A DNA stretch of 40,037 nt. Source: CAZZKG01 sp964654825 (GTDB taxonomy: Bacteria > Gemmatimonadota > CAZMKB01). Positions 1 through 9,052 of this stretch are shown piece by piece. A program made the translations under genes and the position numbers. Under the pieces are notes generated by a model. That model did not search any database. It saw only the letters and a program-made list of their open reading frames with translations, and had not been told where the DNA came from. Position 1 is the stretch's first letter. Each line of letters begins with the position of its first letter. The stretch lies in assembly GCA_964654825.1 (NCBI GenBank), contig CAZZKG010000032.1, positions 1-40,037 on the forward strand, written 5' to 3'.

Positions 1-209
1 ATTTACCGGGCAAATCTACCCTCCGTGTTTATACTATGAGAGGGAAGCTCGTACGGACACTCTTCGAGGGGACGCTCCTCTCCGGCAGGTATATGATGAA
101 CTGAGACGGAAGAGATGGAGCGGGGAAGACTGTGGGATCGGGCACCTATTTCTACATGCTGAAAAGCGGCGGGAAGAAAATGACGCGTAAAATGACTGTC
201 GCGAAGTGA
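1..209 (+). pseudogene. 3' end of a secreted protein with FlgD-like C-terminal sorting domain, interrupted by TGA
   Basis: Reading the frame that starts at base 3 gives a typical C-terminal FlgD-like/type 9 secretion sorting domain: a short strand ending LRVYTMRGKLVRTL, then a gap, then DGRDGAGK, then SGTYFYML, ending KMTVAK with a TGA stop at 207-209. An extra in-frame TGA lies at 102-104, exactly where the family has the Trp of its WDG(R/T)D motif. The homologous domain at the end of the haem protein at 22705-24207 reads FTWDGTDDRG there. The rest of the gene lies left of the window. The reading frame after the TGA is still perfect, so this is a single TGG to TGA change, either a recent nonsense mutation or a base error. 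Genome-wide UGA recoding is unlikely because other genes here end in TGA, including at tight gene overlaps. Confidence 0.6.
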
Positions 210-216
210 GACAGGT

Positions 217-246
217 AAAAAACCGCCCCGCTGTTCAGGCGGGGCG
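217..246 (-). terminator. Rho-independent terminator for the lipoprotein gene
   Basis: A perfect 8-bp GC-rich stem (224-231 with 239-246, loop 232-238) is followed on the minus strand by a run of six T (217-222 on the plus strand is A-rich). It sits 34 bases past the stop of the minus-strand gene at 280-1062. Since it also lies just after the plus-strand stop at 209, it may insulate both transcripts, but the T-run is on the minus side only. Confidence 0.75.
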
Positions 247-279
247 TGTATCAAACGAGCGACGTTTTGATGACGGGTC

Positions 280-1062
280 CTATCCTTCGAACAGAACGCA
301 CCACGGTCTTGTTTCCCCATCCTCACCATCAATCCTGCAGGGAGGCCATCCACCCGGAGGGAACGGGGGCTCGGGGTTGAAAACCATGAACAGCTGCGGC
401 GGCATACCGCCGTTGTCGGACTCCCAGAAGTTGATACCGCAGGCATCGTCGATCGGGAAAAGATCCGGCCCGTCCCAGCTGTTCACGAAAACGGCGTCGT
501 GGTAGCCGGGAGGCATCCCTGTCATGGTGATCGTTACATAGAAGTACCAGATGCCTTTGTAATAATCCTGCGTTCCCCATGGAATCTCAATGAGGTTGGA
601 GTGGAGCTGGGGCCGGGGTTTACCCTGATCACACTGGGTGAACGCGAGCCATCCCCAGATGTCGGTGGGCATTATCGGGCATGGTTCAGTCATGTCCGGG
701 AGCTTCGCCAGCCACACGAACACCATAGAACCATTTGTCGACCAGCAGTAGTTTTCCCACAACCAGTCTTCATAAAACTCGGACTCGTCCACCCACCAGC
801 AGTCGATGAGGACAGGACATAGTCCACCGGAAAGATCGAGATCGGCCGGGTTGAGATCTCTCTTTTCTATCAACGTGGCAATCTCTTCCTCTCCGACAGG
901 AACGGCACCGAAGTTCTTGATCTGGATCTGTCCGGGATTCGATATGCTCGGAAGACCGAGGATGTTATCATAATTCTCATCGGTTCCGACGGGGTTCCTC
1001 TGGCTGTTGCCACAGCCCCAGCAGAAAGCGATCGCAAAAACGATGACGGCGATCTTTTTCAT
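280..1062 (-). CDS. putative secreted lipoprotein, function unknown
   Basis: A 260-residue protein starting with a lipoprotein signal peptide: MKK, a hydrophobic stretch, then a lipobox-like F-C-W-G-C at about residues 15-19, so the mature N-terminus is probably an acylated Cys followed by GNSQRN. The start at 1062 is preferred over an ATG 51 bases upstream because GGAGGTG precedes it at normal spacing and the signal peptide begins there. The mature part is acidic and rich in Trp, Pro and Gly (for example a GGWPPC segment near the end), with several Cys after the lipobox, which suggests an extracytoplasmic beta-rich fold. I recognise no domain. It lies downstream of, and in the same direction as, the S8 peptidase gene, 270 bp away, so it could be an independent unit. 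A strong terminator follows it. Confidence 0.75.
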   Translation of the reverse strand: MKKIAVIVFAIAFCWGCGNSQRNPVGTDENYDNILGLPSISNPGQIQIKNFGAVPVGEEEIATLIEKRDLNPADLDLSGGLCPVLIDCWWVDESEFYEDWLWENYCWSTNGSMVFVWLAKLPDMTEPCPIMPTDIWGWLAFTQCDQGKPRPQLHSNLIEIPWGTQDYYKGIWYFYVTITMTGMPPGYHDAVFVNSWDGPDLFPIDDACGINFWESDNGGMPPQLFMVFNPEPPFPPGGWPPCRIDGEDGETRPWCVLFEG

Positions 1063-1332
1063 CTGACACCTCCGCTTGCTACAAGGTTCGTTCCTACCCC
1101 CCAGCTCTTCCATCTTTTCACCGATACCGGGAAAAGTGGGTCCTGGACCATCGCTCGTCTACTCTCCGTTTGGTCTCCCCGGTCCCGTCCGGAAAAGAGG
1201 GATGGAATGAACTCGCTGAGACATTCGGGAGAGGTTCTGAACCCTTCTCCTGGATCGGTGAAATCGATAGGACAGCTGGTCAACGATTTCTGTAGTTAAT
1301 ACTGATGAGATTCAATTTTTACGAAGAAAGAA

Positions 1333-4230
1333 TCACTCGGAAGGCCTGCGCAGGATCGGTCGGAGTGAGGTTATCCAGTCGGTGGAGGGATATCCAATCG
1401 CGTTATCGTTCGTCTTCTGGAGAATCGTGAATGTAAAGCTGTCCGTGCCGATCTCTTCTCCGCCGACTTCGAAGGTCCCCGCTTCGAGAGTGAGCGTCAT
1501 GGGCGGCGCCCAGTCGGGGACGGGGATGAAGAGGTTTGGATACATGATTCTGCCGAATGGCGGCATAGTGAATTCCCGTGGGCCCAGTAAAGTGAGCCTG
1601 AAGTCGCCACAGGCCAGGATATCGACCTTCCCCAGAAAGGTCTGCTCCTTGTCAGACAGATTCCAGACGGTAGTTCCGAACCGGAGAGTGTCCCCGACGA
1701 ACACGGTGCTGTCCACAGGAGCGGTGGCAACCACATCGAGGAATCTCCAATCCACCAGCATCACATCATCGACATACCATCCTTCTTTTGTCGCGTTGCC
1801 ATCGGTACCGAGTCTGAATCTGAATCTCGCCGATCCCTCTATCCCTCGCAGATCGAAACGCAGGGGCTCCCAGTCATGCGTTCCTGAAAGAACCGGCATC
1901 CCGGAAGGGAACGGGCTTCCGGAATTGGGGTGAATCACGTAAGGGTAACCCCCATCCGGTTCGATGAGGTTCCACTGACCACCATTGAGCTTCATTTCAA
2001 CGACTGCACCATCCCAGGCGAGGTTTTCACTGTATACTTCGACATCCATCCAGTGCCAGAGAAGAAGTTCCCTGTTGCCGTCGAGATCGATCAAGGGTGT
2101 TTCGAGTGCCGCATCGAGATGGTCATCATAGCTGCCCTGGCCGTAGGCACCGCACTTCCAGCTCAGTTCACCTCCCGCAGTGTGATTCCTCATCTCACTG
2201 TTGTGCCACTCATCACCATAACCGGGCGTCACGGCATAATGACTCCAACCCTGGTAATCGCCTTCCACATCATCAAAGAATCCGTCATTAAGCCCTATAT
2301 AAAGGGTTACCGTATCGTTCTCGACAATGTCTACCCCTCTCCGAAAAGGCTCAAAACCGGTGGCCGTCACCCCGACGACGAAATAGGTGTCGGCCGGAAG
2401 GTATTCGAACTGGTAGGTACCGTCTTCATCTGTGACCAGGGAAGGAAGTGGGGTTCCCAGTATGGAAACGATAGCCCCCTCTATCGGGATGGAATCAGGG
2501 CTGATGACAACACCCTCCAGTGATCCAGATGGAACTCTCTCGAGTTCAAAATCCAGGGTAAAGGTACTGTCGATGCTGATCGCGATCTCGATCTGGTACG
2601 ATTCGTATCCGAAAGATCCGGCCTCGATCAGGTAGCTCGCCCCGCCGACGAGGCTCATCGAATAGAAACCCTCATCATCCGAGTCCACCTCTATCGGTGT
2701 CCCGACGACGCTGACGGTCCCGGTAATCGGATCACCGGTTTCAGCATCGAGGAGAAATCCTTCGATCGTCCCGAACCCTCCGAGCAGTTTCGCTGCTTCG
2801 AGGACGTTGAGACGTCCCATTCCGTAATCGTTGTCATCCCCGTCTGAGCCGAGATCAACCGCACCGAGAAGAAGTGCCTCCTTTATCTCATCGCTCGAGG
2901 CATCTGGAGCAAGCTGCCTTAGAAGCAGTACCGATCCAGCGACATGAGGACATGCCTGTGAAGTCCCACTCATCTTGATATAACCACCACCTACAAAAGC
3001 AGAACGTACATATGACCCCTGTGCAACGAGTTCCGGTTTGATTGTGAGACTGTCGCAGCCGGAAGGACCCCGGGAGGAATAGGGGGCGATGTTCGTCTGG
3101 TCTTCTAGAAGCGCTCCGACTGAGAGCGCGTTGACGTCACTGGTATTCCGATCGGCGGGGGTTCTCAATGTCATCGGACCCAACCCGCCTTCATTACCCG
3201 CGCTGAAAACGCAGACAACTCCGGCAGCTTCCGCAGCATCAATCACATCCCAGAAGGTGTCATCACACGGGGATACATCATGGAAAATCGGACTGATACC
3301 CCACGAATTGCTTGCCACATCGGGTACGTCCTCGACGGTTTCCGGGTCACCATCCGGGTCGGCCACCCACTGAAACGCTGCGATGGCATCCTGGATCGTC
3401 GTCTCTATATCGACCCTGTCGATGACCCCGGCCGCGATCCACTTCGCCTCGGGAGCGACACCGATGCTGTCCCCGGTCACCGGATCATTACCCACGATGG
3501 TACCCATCGTGTGCGTACCATGAATGCCCGAGTCGAAAGGGAAATCGGTATTCGTCACCGGGTCGAACCAGGCTTCTTCTGGTGAGATGCCATCATCGAG
3601 ACCACGCCATCTGCTCGCGTATGCCGGATGAGTACCATCGACACCCGTGTCGAGATTACAGGCCAACCGCCCCCAACCGGTTATCCCCTGGGCCCAGAGC
3701 AGGTGTGCGTCGATGGCACGAATCCCCGGCTCTATTTCTCCTCTGCGTCTCGTAGAATTCGAGATCTCCTCGACCGGTTCGATGAGAAATAATCGAATGT
3801 CTGGATAGATGGTCCCGACGTCGAAGTGCGTTTCCAGTTCGAAGAGCACCTGGGGCAGACACTCGACAGATATTGCATTCGTTATCCAGAATTCCCTGAA
3901 ACGATTTACGGTGCCCAGTTGGGATCCGCTTTTCAGGTACGCCAGGACTGAGCTCTGGGTGGCAAGAGCTTTTGACTTCAGCCTACGTATGACGGACTCA
4001 TGCCATTCCCGACGGCCGGCTCGTTCCAGAGCAAGTGAATCGGTGAGTTCTGAGAGATCGACCACCTCTGCGAGATGGACTATAGCCGTCACGTACTCAT
4101 CCGGCGGGAGACTGCTGAGAACGCTTCTGAATCCTGGCTCGATCTGTCCGGCCCGAAGCGGCTCACCGGCGGCTGCGAGCGAGAGAAAACAGACGATCGT
4201 GAGGATTTCGATGATTCTCCACTGTTTCAT
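1333..4230 (-). CDS. secreted subtilisin-like serine peptidase (S8) with carboxypeptidase-regulatory-like repeats
   Basis: A 965-residue exported peptidase. Order: signal peptide (about 1-27), inhibitor-like propeptide (about 30-150), S8 catalytic domain (about 180-480) with Asp194 (NLDTGVDGTHP), His240 (GIHGTHTMGT) and Ser424 (SGTSQACPHVAGS). Two carboxypeptidase-D-regulatory-like beta-sandwich repeats follow (about 484-570 and 575-655; each begins G-x-(I/L)-E-G). Next is a MAM/immune-inhibitor-A-like jelly-roll (about 660-830, with D.EG...GW and GWYVDDVML) and a final beta-rich segment. The catalytic triad is complete. No FlgD-like sorting domain is present at the C-terminus, unlike the haem protein at 22705-24207. 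ATG 4230 is preferred to a TTG at 4248 because GGGGGT lies upstream of it and the signal peptide starts there. The gene is divergent from the S9 peptidase, with the N gap between them. Confidence 0.92.
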   Translation of the reverse strand: MKQWRIIEILTIVCFLSLAAAGEPLRAGQIEPGFRSVLSSLPPDEYVTAIVHLAEVVDLSELTDSLALERAGRREWHESVIRRLKSKALATQSSVLAYLKSGSQLGTVNRFREFWITNAISVECLPQVLFELETHFDVGTIYPDIRLFLIEPVEEISNSTRRRGEIEPGIRAIDAHLLWAQGITGWGRLACNLDTGVDGTHPAYASRWRGLDDGISPEEAWFDPVTNTDFPFDSGIHGTHTMGTIVGNDPVTGDSIGVAPEAKWIAAGVIDRVDIETTIQDAIAAFQWVADPDGDPETVEDVPDVASNSWGISPIFHDVSPCDDTFWDVIDAAEAAGVVCVFSAGNEGGLGPMTLRTPADRNTSDVNALSVGALLEDQTNIAPYSSRGPSGCDSLTIKPELVAQGSYVRSAFVGGGYIKMSGTSQACPHVAGSVLLLRQLAPDASSDEIKEALLLGAVDLGSDGDDNDYGMGRLNVLEAAKLLGGFGTIEGFLLDAETGDPITGTVSVVGTPIEVDSDDEGFYSMSLVGGASYLIEAGSFGYESYQIEIAISIDSTFTLDFELERVPSGSLEGVVISPDSIPIEGAIVSILGTPLPSLVTDEDGTYQFEYLPADTYFVVGVTATGFEPFRRGVDIVENDTVTLYIGLNDGFFDDVEGDYQGWSHYAVTPGYGDEWHNSEMRNHTAGGELSWKCGAYGQGSYDDHLDAALETPLIDLDGNRELLLWHWMDVEVYSENLAWDGAVVEMKLNGGQWNLIEPDGGYPYVIHPNSGSPFPSGMPVLSGTHDWEPLRFDLRGIEGSARFRFRLGTDGNATKEGWYVDDVMLVDWRFLDVVATAPVDSTVFVGDTLRFGTTVWNLSDKEQTFLGKVDILACGDFRLTLLGPREFTMPPFGRIMYPNLFIPVPDWAPPMTLTLEAGTFEVGGEEIGTDSFTFTILQKTNDNAIGYPSTDWITSLRPILRRPSE

Positions 4231-4252
4231 TCGAATGGCGACCCCCAACTGG

Positions 4253-4352
4253 NNNNNNNNNNNNNNNNNNNNNNNNNNNNNNNNNNNNNNNNNNNNNNNN
4301 NNNNNNNNNNNNNNNNNNNNNNNNNNNNNNNNNNNNNNNNNNNNNNNNNNNN
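4253..4352. other. assembly gap (100 N)
   Basis: Exactly 100 N bases, the usual placeholder for a scaffold join of unknown length. It falls between two divergent peptidase genes and removes the start of the S9 peptidase gene and probably the promoters of both. The adjacency of the two peptidase genes depends on the scaffolding being correct. Confidence 0.98.
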
Positions 4353-6607
4353 GTTACGGTTTGAGTGCGAAATTTCACACTATCTGGAGTCTTCTTCTCG
4401 GTATGGCCGTGGTCTTCCCGGGACCGCTTTCCGGTGAACAAACGCCGGGATACCCTCATGTTCTTACTCTCGACCGTATCTACGAAGACCCACCGCTCGA
4501 CGGCCGTCACGTGCGGAGTATCCAGTGGATTGAAGATGGGAGCATGGTCGGTTATCTGCGTCAAAGCGAAACGAACCGTGATCTTCTCGAACTCTGGGTC
4601 GCTGATGTTGAGCAGGGTGGAAGCAGGTTGCTCGTTAGTGCCACTGATATCGTCACCGACGGCGAACTCCGACTCAGTGACGAGGAGATCCAGATCCTCG
4701 AGCGTAAGCGGATATCACAGCGGGGTATAACCGGGTACACCTGGTCTCCTGATGGGAGATCCATACTTTTCCCTCTCGGCGGGAGCCTGTATGTGTATGA
4801 CTTCCAGCTGAGAAAGGCTGTGCTCATAGACGATGATTCCGCAGGCCCGATGCTCGACCCGGGGTTCTCTCCCGACGGCACCATGGTCTCATTCGTCCGC
4901 GACGGAGATATATGGGTGATACCGGCTGAAGGCGGGACAGCACGTCAGCTCACAAGCGGTGCCTCTGAGACTCTGAAGCACGGACTGGCCGAATTCATCG
5001 CCATGGAGGAGATGGACAGGGACAGAGGGTACTGGTGGAGTCCGGACGGCAGTCGGATCGCCTACCTCGAAGTCGACGAGTCCGGGGTCGAGGTGTGGAA
5101 ACGGGCAAGCTACGGCTCTGAGGGCGCCTCTGTCGCCAAACAGCGATACCCTGGAGCTGGCAGACCGAACGCGGTAATCCGGGTGGGGATACTGGATCCT
5201 GCCGACGGCGGAACGCGCTGGATAGACTTCCCGGACAACGTCGAACACGAGTATGTCGCCCGGGTCGAATGGGGAGCCCGTGGTGAGAAGATCGCTCTTG
5301 AGGTAGAACCGAGAGACCAGAAGAGTCTCACGCTCCTCTTCGCCGACCCATCGACAGGAGAGATCAGGACAGTGCTCGAGGAAAGATCTGAAAGTTTCAT
5401 CAACCTTCACGATGACCTGGTGTTTCTCGATGACGGCAGGTTTCTCTGGTCATCAGAGAGAAGTAACCTGCGACAGATCTATCTCTACGATCAAAGTGGG
5501 AAACTCATCAGGCAGATCACCCATCACGACCTCCCGGTAGTGAAGATCGAAGGGGTAGATGAAGAGAGGAATACAGTTTTCTACTCCGCCGTTACAAACC
5601 GGAGCCTCGAAAAGCACCTCTTCAGCATTTCTCTGGAAGGCGGAGAACCGGTACGATTGACGCATGAAGCTGGATGGCACGCTGTGAAGGTCTCAGACGA
5701 CGGAAGATTCTTCGTCGATTCCCACTCAACGGTCGGATCGCCGGTCCATGTCATGCTGAAGGACGCCTCGGGCCGCATACTCACCATGATCGAAGACAAT
5801 CCCACGCCTGAGCTCGATGCTCTGATGCAGACCCGGCCGGAATTCATCCGGATCACCGCTGCTGATGGGCACACTCAACTCAACGCCTCCATCATGAAAC
5901 CTGTTGATTTCGATCCTTCCCGGCGCTACCCGGTCGTCGTCTATGGCTACGGTGGCCCACACGGCCACGTAGTGGCGGACAGCTGGAGAAGCTCGGCGCT
6001 CTGGAACCAGTTTCTCGCCCAGAACGGGTACATTGTTTTCAGCGTGGATCCGCGGGGTTCAAGTTACCGTGGCAGGGTTTTCGAAGATGAAATCTATCAC
6101 CGTTTCGGTGTCGTCGAAGTGGAGGATCATGCGGCGGCTGCCCGCTATCTCGGATCCCTCCCGTACGTGGACGGAGAGCATATCGGGATATGGGGCTGGA
6201 GTTACGGTGGTACTCTCACACTCATGTCGATGATCGAAAACGGGGATCTGTTCAGATGCGGTATCGCCGTCGCACCGGTTACGGACTGGCACTGGTACGA
6301 TACACATTACACCGAACGTTACCTCGGTTCTCCCGACGAACTTCCCCGGGTATATACGCAGGCCTCACCTCTAGAGCGGGACCCCTCCCGGATCACCGGT
6401 GATCTCCTCATCATCCACGGGATGGCCGATGACAATGTATTTCTCCGACACACGCTCGCTTTCACCGAACGCCTCCAGAATGCCGGTGTTCTGTTCGATC
6501 TCATGCTCTATCCCGGGAAGACCCACTCCATCGCCGGGAAAAAGACCCGGCGCCACCTCTACGGACTCATGTACAAATTTTTCGAAACACACCTGAAAGA
6601 TCTTTAA
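4353..6607 (+). CDS. dipeptidyl-peptidase IV-like S9 serine peptidase (5' end in gap)
   Basis: Exported prolyl-type aminodipeptidase, complete except for its first residues, which lie in the N gap; the visible N-terminus is a hydrophobic signal-peptide core (IWSLLLGMAVVF) followed by GEQTPGYP. A beta-propeller (DPPIV_N-like, bases about 4500-5800) carries WSPDG-type blades and FIAMEEMDR at about 4995-5020, matching the paired Glu of DPP IV that binds the free substrate N-terminus. The C-terminal alpha/beta hydrolase has nucleophile Ser in GWSYGG (codon 6200-6202), Asp in HGMADDNVF and His in GKTHSI near the end, so the triad is complete. It probably releases X-Pro or X-Ala dipeptides from peptides made by other secreted peptidases such as the S8 and C25 enzymes here. 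A TTG at 4361 could serve as start but has no ribosome binding site. Confidence 0.92.
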
Positions 6608-6642
6608 GAGGCGGTTAAAAGCACCCGCTGCGTTGCAGACAG

Positions 6643-6677
6643 GGTGAAAGAATCACGGACACCGCCTATCTTTCACC
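6643..6677. terminator. possible bidirectional transcription stop hairpin
   Basis: A perfect 8-bp inverted repeat (6643-6650 GGTGAAAG with 6670-6677) with a 19-nt loop lies between the convergent stops of the S9 peptidase (6607) and the secreted protein at 6710-7927. No clear T-run follows on either strand, so a termination role is only a position-based guess. Confidence 0.3.
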
Positions 6678-6709
6678 GTCAGCCCGTTTCGCCTCCCTCT
6701 GTCAGATGA

Positions 6710-7927
6710 TCAGAAATTCGCGTGGATCGTGTGGCTCGTCGTCATCACGTTCCCGACGAAGGGGGGACTGAACCCGTTACTCGAATCGAAGTTGCTCGCG
6801 AGATCGATCATTTTCATCGTGAGCCAGGGCCGCTGCGAATCGGGGATGACGGTGAACCCCTGGTCGGTCGTCACCCCGTAGTGACTCTCGACCCGCGTCA
6901 ATCCCGTACAGCCGTCGGTGAAGAAGAAGAACCCCTCGTTGGCCCACAGATTCTCATCACCCGGGTACGGAGTACCCGCTCCCGAACCGGTCCAGGTACC
7001 AAGACTTGCCGTGATCATGCGCTTCCACCAGTGCGGAGGTGGGGTGAGAAGAGCGGAAAAGTTCCCGCCGCATGCCCCGACTGCCGAGAACGGCTGGGTG
7101 GCGTACTGGGCCGGTGTCAGACTCATCGGGCATGCGCATCCTTGAAGATTGATCCCGAGGTTCCCAGCGGTCAGAGGATCCTCCGTCCAGCACGTCGCAC
7201 CCGGAACCGCCATTCTCCGGATGGCACCTCCGGTGATTGGTCCTGCGATCGGCGGGAGGATTGCCGGGACGAAGGGGTTTGTCGAAACATCCGGTCCTAC
7301 AATCGCGTATGACACAGGGGGATGCTGTGGCCCCGGTATCGAAGAGGCGGTCGGGTCATGGACGAAGAGATCGCACGAGTGGAAGAGGCTGGCCGCTTCC
7401 TCCCAGGTACTGTTGTTGCAGTTGTAGGCGAAATCGAGGTGGCCATAGAAAAAAGCCGTCGGAACGGTCGAGAGGCAGGCCGGCACAGGGCAGGCCGATG
7501 AGGAGCCGCTGAGCATCAGGTCCGTTTTCGTCACCATGCGCCAGACCTGCAGCTCGTCGCCATCGTCGTTGAACTCCGTCCATGTTCTTGTGTAGTCAAG
7601 TACCAGCGTACCGGTCAGGATGGGAAGTCCGCTCGCGTCCGTGATTGTGATCTGGGCCTGGTAAGCGCCGCACCAGGTTTGAGTCGGCGGAGAGATATCG
7701 ATACTGACAGGATCGGTCGAGGGGACACAGGCCGTCCAGCAGACCCCGACACCCTGGAGACTCGTAGCCGGCAGAGGATCAGGGATGTTCACAGTGGTGG
7801 AAGTACAGCATGGCCCGGTGAGATTATCGGTGCCGAGGCAGAGCTGAGCCGCCGCGGGATCGAAGCGGCCGAGTGAAAGAATTCCGGAGATCCCGATCGT
7901 GAAGACAAGAAACAACCGCTTTTTCAT
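6710..7927 (-). CDS. secreted cysteine-rich protein, function unknown
   Basis: A 405-residue protein with a clear Sec signal peptide (MKKRLFLVF, hydrophobic core, AAAQ cleavage near residue 27). The mature part holds about 15 Cys, many in pairs (GPCC, GVCWTAC, GCAC), with Pro/Thr/Gly-rich linkers, so several disulfides and an extracellular location are likely. Trp/Phe-rich segments (PHWWKRM, EGFFFF) and the absence of any catalytic signature point to a structural or binding role. No known domain is recognised and there is no C-terminal sorting domain. The start is well supported: GAGGAG lies about 8 bases before the ATG. The gene is monocistronic on visible evidence, with over 370 non-coding bases upstream. 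Confidence 0.8.
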   Translation of the reverse strand: MKKRLFLVFTIGISGILSLGRFDPAAAQLCLGTDNLTGPCCTSTTVNIPDPLPATSLQGVGVCWTACVPSTDPVSIDISPPTQTWCGAYQAQITITDASGLPILTGTLVLDYTRTWTEFNDDGDELQVWRMVTKTDLMLSGSSSACPVPACLSTVPTAFFYGHLDFAYNCNNSTWEEAASLFHSCDLFVHDPTASSIPGPQHPPVSYAIVGPDVSTNPFVPAILPPIAGPITGGAIRRMAVPGATCWTEDPLTAGNLGINLQGCACPMSLTPAQYATQPFSAVGACGGNFSALLTPPPHWWKRMITASLGTWTGSGAGTPYPGDENLWANEGFFFFTDGCTGLTRVESHYGVTTDQGFTVIPDSQRPWLTMKMIDLASNFDSSNGFSPPFVGNVMTTSHTIHANF

Positions 7928-8102
7928 GATACATCTCCTCTCCCTGTTATGATACGAGGACCGGTACGTGAGTTTCGGGAATCGGGTCGACCGGCGGTTT
8001 TCGTGGCAGCGGTTGGGAATGCGGTTGGCTTGGCCCGAGCAATTCCCGCCATTTCAGCCAGTGTATCACAATTCGGCCCGCTTGTCAAGCCAATTTAGAA
8101 AT

Positions 8103-8167
8103 GTCCGAGTTAAATAGGGACAGTCACCATTTATTTAAATGGTGACTGTCCCTATTTAACTGAGGAC
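8103..8167. repeat. long palindromic element (REP/MITE-like)
   Basis: Arms 8108-8133 and 8136-8161 are perfect 26-nt reverse complements around a 2-nt centre, and 4 further bp pair outside a small internal bulge (8103-8106 with 8164-8167). The arm carries AAATAGGGACAGTCACC. From memory, GGGACAGTCACC-type palindromes are scattered in many environmental genomes and are associated with REP-associated (Y1) transposases; that link is inference. It lies in the 373-bp gene-free stretch between two divergently transcribed genes. No transposase gene and no second copy was seen in the window. Confidence 0.8.
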
Positions 8168-8172
8168 GCCTG

Positions 8173-8201
8173 TTGACAACCGGCAGACCGGTGACTATTG
8201 A
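8173..8201 (+). promoter_or_regulatory. candidate sigma-70 promoter for wrbA
   Basis: A perfect -35 hexamer TTGACA (8173-8178) is followed after 17 bases by TATTGA (8196-8201), a weak -10. It starts 6 bases beyond the palindrome and about 100 bases before the wrbA start. The weak -10 keeps confidence low. Confidence 0.35.
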
Positions 8202-8215
8202 ACATCCGAGGGATC

Positions 8216-8245
8216 GAGGCAACCTGTTATCGACCGGGTTGCCTC
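8216..8245 (+). promoter_or_regulatory. leader hairpin upstream of wrbA
   Basis: A perfect 9-bp stem, GAGGCAACC at 8216-8224 with its complement at 8237-8245 and a 12-nt loop, followed by TTACTTT. It would fold just after the candidate transcription start of wrbA. It could be an attenuator, or a terminator of unknown upstream transcription. No riboswitch class is recognised. Confidence 0.4.
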
Positions 8246-8300
8246 TTACTTTGCAGGGATTCGTGATGCTCGAGATCGATTCAGCAGGAGGTGGTACTTA

Positions 8301-8948
8301 ATGAAGGTTCTCATAGTCTACTACTCACTCTATGGTCACATCCATCTAATGGCCGAAGCGGTCGCAGAGGGCACACGATCTGTTGCCGGTACGGAAGTTG
8401 AATTGCGCCGTGTCCCGGAAGCACTTTCCGATGAAGTGCTCGAAAAGATGGGAGCGGTGGAAGCGCAGAAGTCTTTCAGTCATGTCCCGGTGTGTACCGT
8501 GGAAGAACTCGTCACGGCCGACGCGGTAATATTCGGCACACCGACTCGATTCGGCAATATGTGCGGACAGATGCGACAGTTCCTCGACGCCACCGGACAA
8601 CTCTGGCTCCAGGGCGCACTCATCGGAAAGGTCGGGAGTGTCTTCACAAGTACGGCGACTCAGCATGGCGGGCAGGAATCGACCATTCTCAGTTTTCACA
8701 CAACATTGCTCCACCACGGTATGATCGTGGCCGGACTCCCTTATTCATTTCAGGGTCAGATGCGTATCGATGAGGTTACCGGTGGATCACCATACGGTGC
8801 AACAACGATCGCAGGAGGTAAGGGAGAACGACTGCCCGGTGAGAACGAGCTGGCGGGCGCCCGTTACCAGGGTAAATACGTGGCGATAATAGCTTCGAAA
8901 ATCGCCGGCCACCGACAGGAAATCATGGCATCGATAGAGGAGAGCTGA
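8301..8948 (+). CDS. wrbA: NAD(P)H:quinone oxidoreductase, WrbA family flavoprotein
   Basis: A 215-residue cytosolic flavodoxin-fold enzyme of the WrbA family, which reduces quinones by two electrons using NAD(P)H and FMN. Visible features: N-terminal FMN phosphate loop (YYSLYGH, residues 7-13), the family segment FGTPTRFGNMCGQMRQF, FTSTATQHGGQEST, and the late G-x-PYGATTIAGG loop that distinguishes WrbA from short flavodoxins. Length is slightly above the usual ~200. Start: ATG 8301 is preceded by AGGAGGTGG at good spacing. It is flanked by divergent and convergent minus-strand genes, so it is transcribed alone. A likely role is defence against quinone redox stress, inferred from the family. 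Confidence 0.93.
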   Translation: MKVLIVYYSLYGHIHLMAEAVAEGTRSVAGTEVELRRVPEALSDEVLEKMGAVEAQKSFSHVPVCTVEELVTADAVIFGTPTRFGNMCGQMRQFLDATGQLWLQGALIGKVGSVFTSTATQHGGQESTILSFHTTLLHHGMIVAGLPYSFQGQMRIDEVTGGSPYGATTIAGGKGERLPGENELAGARYQGKYVAIIASKIAGHRQEIMASIEES

Positions 8949-9052
8949 ATCAACCCTGCTGGTACCATCAATCTCGCAGAATCAGGCAGTGGCACGTCAA
9001 ATATCCCGTTAGAGTAAATCTTTCGACCGGTTTGACACGGGGATCCGGTGGA

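Noticed and set aside
1..209. UGA read as Trp in this organism
   Set aside because: TGA is used as a true stop in many intact genes here, including overlapping ATGA/GTGA junctions, and Trp is encoded by TGG in them.
1059..1283. Small minus-strand open frame between the S8 peptidase and the lipoprotein
   Set aside because: No ribosome binding site, overlaps the lipoprotein start and its leader, and has no recognisable features.
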